A stretch of 64,000 nucleotides of DNA from Paeniglutamicibacter terrestris. GTDB lineage: Bacteria; Actinomycetota; Actinomycetes; Actinomycetales; Micrococcaceae. Below are positions 58,048 to 64,000 of this stretch, in pieces (the first letter of the stretch is position 1; every line of letters begins with the position of its first letter). The stretch covers positions 62,001 to 126,000 of the forward strand of contig NZ_JAAWVT010000006.1 of assembly GCF_012271785.1 (NCBI RefSeq). The letters run 5' to 3'. The notes beneath the pieces were generated by a model, which was given only the letters and a program-made list of their open reading frames with translations, did not search any database and was not told the origin of the DNA. Position numbers and translations under genes: made by a program.

Positions 58048-59043
58048 ATGGCAAAAATTTCTTGGCGTAAGGTCGCGGTGGCAGCCGTGATGGTTCCTGC
58101 CCTCGCTTTGACCGCCTGTTCCAGCGGTGGCGGCCGAGCCCCCGAGCCAAGCACCGGCGAGGGAGCCGGAGCCGTTGCAGCGACCCCGAAAATCAAGGTT
58201 GCCTTGATAACCCACGCAGCTCCCGGCGACACTTTCTGGGACACCGTGCGCAAGGGGGCTGAGGAAGCAGCAGTCAAGGACAACGTTGACCTGCAGTATC
58301 TTTCGGATCCGGATGGCGGGCGCCAGGCCCAGCTTATCGAGCAGGCAATTGACCAAAAAGTCGACGGCATTGCCGTCACACTGGCGAAGCCCGATGCTTT
58401 GGCTTCTGCCCTCAAGAAGGCAACGGCGGCAGGCATTCCCGTCGTTAGCCTGAATGCCGGCGAAGACCGTTTCAAGGAGCTTGGGGCTTTTACTCACTTC
58501 GGTTCCAATGAAAAAATTGCAGGTGAAGCGGTCGGCGAAAAACTTGCCGCGGAAGGTTACAAGCATCCGGTTTGCGTCATCCAGGAACAGGGCCACGTTG
58601 GCCTCGAGAATCGTTGTGCGGGTGTGAAAGAAAAGGTCCCCGGCTCGGAGATCCTCTACGTGCAGGGCACCGACATGACGCAGGTCGAATCGACCGTCAC
58701 AGCCAAGCTGCAAGCCAGCAAGGACGTCGACGTGGTTATTGGTCTCGGCGCTCCCTTCACCTTGACCATCCTGAAATCTGTGGCTGGCGCAAAGTCCACT
58801 GCCAAGGTCGCTTCCTTTGACATGAATCCAGAATTGGCACAGCAAATCGTTGACGGAAAGGTCCTTTTCACCGTCGACCAGCAGCCCTGGCTCCAGGGCT
58901 ACGGCGCGATTGATGCACTGTGGCAGAACACCCGTGGCGGTTTCGAAATCGGTGGAGGCCTGCCGGTACTGACCGGACCAGCCATCATCACTCCCGATAA
59001 CGCAGCGGAAGTCCTCGAATTCGCCAAAGAAGGCGTCCGCTAG
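58048..59043 (+). CDS. Sugar/cyclitol-binding lipoprotein, paralogue 2
   Basis: This 331-residue protein has the same length and plan as the preceding gene. The signal peptide ends in LALTAC (Cys24). The core reads KIKVALITHAAPGDTFWDTVRKG, VTLAKPDALASALKKATAAGIP, GEDRFKELGAFTHFGS and SFDMNPELAQQIVDGKVLF. It heads the importer operon with the permease and ATPase genes. A tandem duplication explains the two copies. Divergence in the ligand-contact segments (for example SLNGGEDRYKE versus SLNAGEDRFKE) is modest, so the two may bind the same or closely related cyclitols. Confidence 0.88.
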   Translation: MAKISWRKVAVAAVMVPALALTACSSGGGRAPEPSTGEGAGAVAATPKIKVALITHAAPGDTFWDTVRKGAEEAAVKDNVDLQYLSDPDGGRQAQLIEQAIDQKVDGIAVTLAKPDALASALKKATAAGIPVVSLNAGEDRFKELGAFTHFGSNEKIAGEAVGEKLAAEGYKHPVCVIQEQGHVGLENRCAGVKEKVPGSEILYVQGTDMTQVESTVTAKLQASKDVDVVIGLGAPFTLTILKSVAGAKSTAKVASFDMNPELAQQIVDGKVLFTVDQQPWLQGYGAIDALWQNTRGGFEIGGGLPVLTGPAIITPDNAAEVLEFAKEGVR

Positions 59044-59115
59044 AAGTCAATGACCCACGTGCCGGTGGTGGAGACATCCACCACCGGCACGGACCAACGG
59101 AAAGTAATTCACATC

Positions 59116-60171
59116 ATGACGAACACAGTCCTCACTCCACCCGCCGCACCAAAGGCGGCCGACGAGCGGGTGGCGTCAAAGGGCGCCATCACTACGCTGC
59201 TCGGTCGCCCCGAATTCGGTGCCCTAGTTGGCGCGGTTGCCATGTTTGCGTTCTTCGCCCTCGTGGCACCCGTATTTTTGCAGCCCTCATCTTTCGCGAC
59301 CGTGTTGTACGGGTCATCGACCATCGGCATCATGGCCGTCGGCGTTTCGCTGCTCATGATCGGTGGAGAATTTGACCTCTCCACCGGTGTTGCGGTTATT
59401 TCTTCGGCTCTAAGCGCTTCACTCTTCTCTTGGTACTTTGGAACCAATGTTTGGGTGGGCGTGGTACTTGCACTAATCGTTTCGTTGGCCGTCGGCTTCA
59501 TCAACGGTTGGATTCTGATCAAGACCAACCTCCCGTCCTTCATCGTCACCCTGGCCACATTCTTGATGCTCACCGGTCTGAACCTAGGATTGACGCGCCT
59601 GATCGGTGGCTCGGTGTCCACCCCCTCGATTGCCGATATGGACGGTTTTGAATCGGCTAAGGCGGTCTTTGCCTCTTCGGTGAACATTGCCGGGGTCGAC
59701 GTGAAAATTACCGTCTTCATCTGGATCGCTTTGGTGGCAGTTGCCTCCTGGATCTTGCTCCGCACCCGGGTGGGGAACTGGATCTTTGCCGTTGGTGGCG
59801 ACGACAAGGCCGCCCGTGCGGTAGGTGTCCCCGTTGTCCGCACCAAGATTGGACTCTTTATGGGTGTGGGTTTCTGCGCCTGGATCCTGGGCATGCACAA
59901 CCTCTTTGCGTTCGCTACGGTCCAGTCCGGTGAGGGTATCGGTAACGAATTTCTCTACATCATTGCCGCCGTCATCGGTGGTTGCCTGCTGACCGGTGGC
60001 TACGGATCGGCCGTCGGTGGTGCCATCGGTGCCTTCATCTTCGGCATGGCCAACAAGGGCATTGTCTACGCGGAATGGAACCCGGACTGGTTCAAGTTCT
60101 TCCTGGGTCTGATGTTACTGCTGGCCACGATCGTGAACCTGGTCGTGAAGAAACGTGCAGAGACCAAGTAG
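59116..60171 (+). CDS. Sugar/cyclitol ABC transporter permease
   Basis: This 351-residue CUT2-type permease has about nine to ten predicted helices. [63 protein letters not shown] and [21 protein letters not shown] are the family motifs. The ATG is chosen 22 codons inside the longest frame, next to GGAAAG. It forms the importer with the upstream binding protein and the downstream ATPase. The start [19 protein letters not shown] is a flexible cytoplasmic tail. Confidence 0.9.
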   Translation: MTNTVLTPPAAPKAADERVASKGAITTLLGRPEFGALVGAVAMFAFFALVAPVFLQPSSFATVLYGSSTIGIMAVGVSLLMIGGEFDLSTGVAVISSALSASLFSWYFGTNVWVGVVLALIVSLAVGFINGWILIKTNLPSFIVTLATFLMLTGLNLGLTRLIGGSVSTPSIADMDGFESAKAVFASSVNIAGVDVKITVFIWIALVAVASWILLRTRVGNWIFAVGGDDKAARAVGVPVVRTKIGLFMGVGFCAWILGMHNLFAFATVQSGEGIGNEFLYIIAAVIGGCLLTGGYGSAVGGAIGAFIFGMANKGIVYAEWNPDWFKFFLGLMLLLATIVNLVVKKRAETK

Positions 60172-60199
60172 CAGCGTAAGGAACCAAGGAGCGAATCCC

Positions 60200-61141
60200 A
60201 TGACCAATACCAAGAATTCCCCAGCAGCCGAACGTATCGACCAGGCGACGCTGCTACATGAACAGACCGACCCCCTGACACACACACCGGTTCACCTTCT
60301 TGAGCTCAAGGATGTCGGCAAACATTACGGCAACATCATCGCCCTGACCGGTGTCACGATGGCCGTGGACACCGGACGCGTCACCTGCGTGCTGGGCGAT
60401 AATGGAGCCGGAAAATCCACGTTGATCAAGATCATCGCAGGATTGCACCAGCACACCACCGGCACCCTGGAAATCATGGGTGCCGAACGAAAACTCAACT
60501 CTCCACGAGAGGCATTGGACTCCGGTATCGCGGCCGTTTATCAGGACCTCGCGGTGGTCTCCTTGATGCCCATCTGGCGCAATTTCTTCCTCGGTTCTGA
60601 GCTCACCAAGGGTATCGGCCCGTTTAAGAGCCTCGACGTGGAGGCGATGAAGAAAATTACCAAGGATGAGCTCGCCGCCATGGGCATCGACCTGCGTGAC
60701 GTGGAACAGCCCATCGGACAGCTCTCCGGTGGCGAACGTCAATGTGTTGCCATTGCCCGCGCAGTGCATTTCGGGGCCAAGGTCCTGATCCTTGATGAGC
60801 CCACCGCTGCCTTGGGCGTCAAACAGTCCGGTGTGGTGCTGCGCTATATTCTGCAGGCCCGTGATCGCGGCCTGGGCGTCATCTTTATTACACACAACCC
60901 GCACCATGCCTTCCCCGTCGGGGACCGCTTCCTGTTGCTCAAGCGCGGCAAGTCGATTGGTTACTACGACAAGAAGGACATCACCATCGACGAGTTGACC
61001 AGCCAAATGGCCGGTGGCGCGGAGCTGGCCGAGCTAGCTCATGAGCTCGAGCAGGCCGGTGGCCACGACGAGGTGCTCGCCGAAGTAAAGGCCGAGGTTG
61101 CCGAGACCCTGGGAACACAAGAACCCAGCCATCGGGCCTAA
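60200..61141 (+). CDS. Sugar/cyclitol ABC transporter ATPase (single domain)
   Basis: This 313-residue protein has only one ABC domain: Walker [12 protein letters not shown], signature [14 protein letters not shown] and Walker [14 protein letters not shown]. Most CUT2 ATPases have two fused domains; a single-domain form is seen in the FrcA class of Frc-type systems. It would therefore act as a homodimer. The C-terminal ~40 residues are acidic and helical ([25 protein letters not shown]), of unknown role. The ATG follows AAGGAGC and is 45 bases inside the longest frame. Confidence 0.9.
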   Translation: MTNTKNSPAAERIDQATLLHEQTDPLTHTPVHLLELKDVGKHYGNIIALTGVTMAVDTGRVTCVLGDNGAGKSTLIKIIAGLHQHTTGTLEIMGAERKLNSPREALDSGIAAVYQDLAVVSLMPIWRNFFLGSELTKGIGPFKSLDVEAMKKITKDELAAMGIDLRDVEQPIGQLSGGERQCVAIARAVHFGAKVLILDEPTAALGVKQSGVVLRYILQARDRGLGVIFITHNPHHAFPVGDRFLLLKRGKSIGYYDKKDITIDELTSQMAGGAELAELAHELEQAGGHDEVLAEVKAEVAETLGTQEPSHRA

Positions 61142-61159
61142 AACCATGAAAGAAATCTA

Positions 61160-61195
61160 GGGGTGGCTCTCGACGCGCCGATGCAGGGCCACCCC
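61160..61195 (+). terminator. Intra-operon hairpin after the ATPase gene
   Basis: GGGGTGGCTCT pairs with AGGGCCACCCC with one G-U pair, starting 18 bases after the stop. It may limit read-through into the dehydrogenase genes. Confidence 0.5.
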
Positions 61196-61256
61196 AGCGA
61201 ACCAAACACGGCGCCCTTCGTTACCAACACCAACACCAACAAATAAAGGAGCTCAG

Positions 61257-62303
61257 ATGAGCATCTTCCCCGATGCCTTGCCCGAGTCCCGGGTCCCGGA
61301 CTCTCGAGATGCACCGGTGCTCAATTGGGGAATTGCCGGCCCCGGATGGATAGCCGAACGATTCATCGAGTCCGTCCGGGCCCATACACACCAGAATCTG
61401 GCGGCGGTTGGCTCCCGATCAGCAGCGCGGGCCGCCGATTTTTCCGCTAAACACTCGGTTCCCGCGAGCCATGGAAGCTACAAGGAACTTGCTCAGGATC
61501 CGAACGTGGACATCGTCTACGTCGCGACTCCGCACCCGCACCACTTCGATGTAGCAATGACCGCCATTGAGTCGGGCAAACACGTCCTGATAGAAAAACC
61601 CATGGGGATCACCGCCACCGAGGTTGCGGCCATCATCAAGGCCGCGGACGCCCATCAGGTGTTCGCTGCCGAGGCCATGTGGACATTCTTCCTGCCCAAA
61701 TTCGACGTGATTACCCAACTATTGGAGGCCGGAGCGCTGGGGGAGCTGGTCACCGTTGCGGCAGAATACGGCGAGTACTTTGAACCCGACCACCGAATCT
61801 TTGATCAGGATCTGGCCGGTGGGCCGCTTCTAGATTTGGGTACATACCCGCTGGCTTTTGTCAGCAGGGTCATGGGCGCCCCCGACACCGTGGCGGCGAT
61901 CGGCACCCAACACCCCACCGGGGTAAACGGTCAGCTTTCGGCCCTACTACGTTTTGCCGGTGGTGGGCACGGCACCGTGAACACTCACCTCCACAACTTC
62001 ACCCCCACCACCGCGTTGATCACCGGAACCGAAGCAACACTGCACATCGATGGGCCCTTCAACATGCCGGGCGGCTTCACCCTGCGTCATCATGACGGGC
62101 GTGAACTACGCTACGACCAGGCGGCAGGGGCCCATCTCGAAGGACTGCACTTTGAGGCCGCGGCCGTTGCCCGATGCATCGCTCAGGGATTGACCCAAGC
62201 CCCGCAACGTCCCTTGGCTGACACGCTCATGACGCTAGAACTGGCCGATGAAATTCGCCGTCAGATCGGCGTCACACTCCCCGAAACCACCACACGGAAG
62301 TAA
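61257..62303 (+). CDS. Gfo/Idh oxidoreductase of the dihydrodiol/xylose dehydrogenase type
   Basis: This 348-residue protein has NWGIAGPGWIAERFIESV as the cofactor loop and LIEKPMGIT as the EKP motif. AEAMWTFFLPKFD and GGPLLDLGTYPLAF are typical of the subgroup that includes dimeric dihydrodiol dehydrogenase and NADP-xylose dehydrogenase, where the usual His motif is replaced by GTYPL. It is not an IolG-type enzyme. It is downstream of the inositol-type importer and five bases before another Gfo/Idh gene, so it probably acts on the imported compound. The substrate is unknown. Confidence 0.85.
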   Translation: MSIFPDALPESRVPDSRDAPVLNWGIAGPGWIAERFIESVRAHTHQNLAAVGSRSAARAADFSAKHSVPASHGSYKELAQDPNVDIVYVATPHPHHFDVAMTAIESGKHVLIEKPMGITATEVAAIIKAADAHQVFAAEAMWTFFLPKFDVITQLLEAGALGELVTVAAEYGEYFEPDHRIFDQDLAGGPLLDLGTYPLAFVSRVMGAPDTVAAIGTQHPTGVNGQLSALLRFAGGGHGTVNTHLHNFTPTTALITGTEATLHIDGPFNMPGGFTLRHHDGRELRYDQAAGAHLEGLHFEAAAVARCIAQGLTQAPQRPLADTLMTLELADEIRRQIGVTLPETTTRK

Positions 62304-62308
62304 ACACC

Positions 62309-63343
62309 ATGAAGACCCTGAATCTTGGACTTATCGGCGTCGGTCGCATCGGCACGATGCACGCCAACAACCTCAATGCGCTCCGGCCGCAGCTGGCCGA
62401 TCGAGGCCTGGAGGTGAATCTGTGGATCACAGATGTCGCCGCTGACTATGCGCGCATCGTGGCCGCCGGGCTGGGCGCCACCTTCTTTGACTCCGTAAAC
62501 GCCATGATCGAGGCCGGGGTTGACGCCCTGCTGATCGCCACCGGAACCATGACGCACCCCGATTTGATCCGGGCCGGGATCGCAGCAAACCTGCCGGTCT
62601 TCTGTGAAAAGCCCGTGGCCGGAGACGTGGAATCCGCGCTCCCGTTGCTCGAAGAAATTGCCGCCAGTAACGGACGGGTGCAAATTGGGCACCAGCGCCG
62701 CTTTGATGCCGGGTATCTTGAAGCCAAACGTCGGTTGGATGCCGGAGACCTGGGCTGGATCCACACCATGCGAGCTGTAACGGGTGACATGGTCCCGCCT
62801 TCGCTGGAATTCATCGCCACCTCCGGAGGGCTGTTCCGTGACTGCTCGGTCCACGACTTCGACATCCTGCGTTGGCTCACCGGCAAGGAAATTGTTGAGG
62901 TCTACGCCAAGGGGTCGAACAACGGAGACCCGGGAATTGGCGCAGCAGGCGATGTAGATACCGCCTTGGCGGTCCTGACCTTTGACGACGGCACCGTGGC
63001 CACGGCAAGTGCCACCCGCTATAACGGGGCTGGCCACGATGTGCGTCTAGAAATTCAGGGCTCCAAGTCCACCGTGGTGGTCGGGCTAGACGAACAATCA
63101 GCCATGCATTCGGCAGAGCTGGGAGTCGAATTTCCGACAGGTACCTCGCACCAAACATTCATTGAGCGCTTTGACGGTGCCTACCGCGCGGAAATGGTGG
63201 CATTCATTGAGTACGTGCTGGGGGAGCGGGAAAATCCCTGTTCCGCCTGGGACGCCGTGGCAGCCTCGCGGGTTGCTGATGCTGCCCAAGAATCGTTGCT
63301 CACCGGGGCCCCTGTGGCCATCAATCCCGTCCCAGTGGCCTAA
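62309..63343 (+). CDS. Inositol 2-dehydrogenase-like Gfo/Idh oxidoreductase
   Basis: This 344-residue enzyme has LGLIGVGRIGTMHANNLNAL as the NAD motif, FCEKPVAGD as the EKP motif and CSVHDFDILRWL as the Asp/His catalytic segment. GHQRRFDAGYLEAKRRLDAGDLG matches IolG-like enzymes. It begins five bases after the previous gene and precedes an IolE-like gene. With the importer it forms a second inositol or inositol-isomer module. A stereoisomer such as scyllo- or D-chiro-inositol is a reasonable guess but is not demonstrated. Confidence 0.87.
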   Translation: MKTLNLGLIGVGRIGTMHANNLNALRPQLADRGLEVNLWITDVAADYARIVAAGLGATFFDSVNAMIEAGVDALLIATGTMTHPDLIRAGIAANLPVFCEKPVAGDVESALPLLEEIAASNGRVQIGHQRRFDAGYLEAKRRLDAGDLGWIHTMRAVTGDMVPPSLEFIATSGGLFRDCSVHDFDILRWLTGKEIVEVYAKGSNNGDPGIGAAGDVDTALAVLTFDDGTVATASATRYNGAGHDVRLEIQGSKSTVVVGLDEQSAMHSAELGVEFPTGTSHQTFIERFDGAYRAEMVAFIEYVLGERENPCSAWDAVAASRVADAAQESLLTGAPVAINPVPVA

Positions 63344-63400
63344 CCCTTCTCAATAAGTACCGCACGCCTTCACCAATTCATGACGCAAAGGAAATCCACC

Positions 63401-64000
63401 ATGAGCACTAGCATTGCCGATCAGCTTGCCGCTGCCCCGATCTCTTGGGGCGTGTGCGAGGCCGCAGACTGGGGCATCCAGTTGAGTCCGGACCAGGTCC
63501 TGAGCGACATGCGGGAACTGGGCATTAAAGCCACGGAATTTGGTCCATTGGGTTTTTTGCCCACCGACCCAGCTTCTCGTGCGGCACACCTGGAGGATTA
63601 TGGGTTGAAGGCAGTTGGCGGTTTCCTCCCGGTGGTGTTGCATGATCCCGACGTGGATCCGTTGGTGCTGGTCAGCACCGAATTGATGGCATTCATCGCA
63701 GCCGGGGCATCGGTGATGGTACTGGCCGCCGACTCCGGAACCGGAGACTACGAAGAACACCATGAAATGGATGAGGCACAGTGGGAGGTCTTCGGGAACA
63801 ACCTACAGGCAGTGGTTGACCTTGCGGCCGAATCCGGCATCCTCGCCGTGCTCCACCCACATGTGGGCACCATGATCGAATCCGCTTCCTCAGTCCAGCG
63901 TTTGCTGGAATCAACCACCGTGCAAATCTGCCTAGACACCGGCCACCTACTGGTCGGCGGAACCAATCCACTGCAGCTAGTGCAACGGCACGCTGCACGG
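63401..64000 (+). CDS. IolE-like inosose dehydratase, truncated by the window end
   Basis: The frame runs 200 codons from ATG to the last base with no stop. The start MSTSIADQLAAAPISWGVCEAADWG has the ISWGVCE motif of IolE-like proteins, followed by KATEFGPLGFLPTDPA, which parallels TIELGPYGYLPTDP in the core IolE. Later blocks are AVLHPHVGTMIES and ICLDTGHLLVGG (metal ligands). AAAGGAAA precedes the ATG. It is likely the dehydratase partner of the preceding Gfo/Idh enzymes. The C-terminal third is missing. Confidence 0.82.
   Translation, partial: MSTSIADQLAAAPISWGVCEAADWGIQLSPDQVLSDMRELGIKATEFGPLGFLPTDPASRAAHLEDYGLKAVGGFLPVVLHDPDVDPLVLVSTELMAFIAAGASVMVLAADSGTGDYEEHHEMDEAQWEVFGNNLQAVVDLAAESGILAVLHPHVGTMIESASSVQRLLESTTVQICLDTGHLLVGGTNPLQLVQRHAAR

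Noticed and set aside
18980-64000. The catabolic island as a recently transferred genomic island
   Set aside because: No transposase, integrase or flanking repeat was found, and base composition and codon use look like the left-hand housekeeping region. Older transfer cannot be excluded.
1-64000. CRISPR arrays or tandem repeat arrays
   Set aside because: No regularly spaced direct repeats were noticed on reading through the window; only inverted repeats at gene ends and operators were found.

Overview
The window reads as chromosome from a high-GC actinobacterium, most likely a member of the Micrococcaceae (Arthrobacter and relatives). Support for this: actinobacterial-style -10 hexamers (TAGGCT/TAGACT) placed so close to ATG that the transcripts look leaderless, GTG/TTG starts, a neighbourhood of pcrA, sucC-sucD, a SWIM-domain SNF2 helicase and a LOG protein, and an inositol cluster that uses a Cgl0159-type aldolase as in Corynebacterium/Arthrobacter. 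This placement is inference from gene content, not from a marker gene.

Positions 1-18,930 are mostly housekeeping: the tail of an FdhF/YdeP-type molybdopterin oxidoreductase, a stand-alone Imm5-like immunity gene, an ABC exporter, a NUDIX hydrolase, a ROK repressor with a 14-bp palindrome upstream, a structured non-coding stretch beside tRNA-Arg(CCT), a membrane protein, PcrA/UvrD helicase, succinyl-CoA synthetase (sucC, sucD), a zinc alcohol dehydrogenase, a 1110-residue SNF2 helicase, a LOG-family protein and a ROK glucokinase.

Positions 18,980-64,000 are a 45-kb cyclitol/sugar catabolic island. The core operon (21.1-30.2 kb) encodes tautomerase, IolC, Cgl0159-type aldolase, IolD, IolA, IolE-like, IolG-like and IolH-like proteins. 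A decayed isomerase pseudogene and an IolT-like MFS transporter follow. iolB sits 20 kb away beside a GntR regulator that resembles IolR. A second import system (two paralogous binding proteins, permease, single-domain ATPase) lies at 56.7-61.1 kb and leads into two more Gfo/Idh dehydrogenases and a partial IolE-like gene. In total the island carries eight Gfo/Idh oxidoreductases and seven AP-endonuclease-like TIM-barrel isomerases/dehydratases (one a pseudogene, one cut by the window end), with three LacI-type, one GntR and one double-IclR regulator.

The most unusual part is 38.6-51.0 kb. A tandem-duplicated IclR regulator separates a minus-strand operon (Gfo/Idh, TIM-barrel, IolG-like) from a plus-strand operon that joins a ChvE-GguAB-type sugar importer to maleylacetate reductase, an aldo/keto reductase and hydroxyquinol 1,2-dioxygenase. 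No aromatic hydroxylase is present in the window. I propose that a sugar-like or cyclitol-derived substrate is imported, oxidised, dehydrated to an aromatic triol and ring-cleaved into the 3-oxoadipate pathway; an aryl-glycoside route is the main alternative.

Regulatory sites tie the island together. A TGTCCTRACA-like element recurs at the promoters of the tautomerase, iolC, iolT, GntR, Gfo/Idh and both binding-protein genes. A TGGAGCGCTCCA palindrome occurs at two promoters 34 kb apart, one beside a lacI gene.
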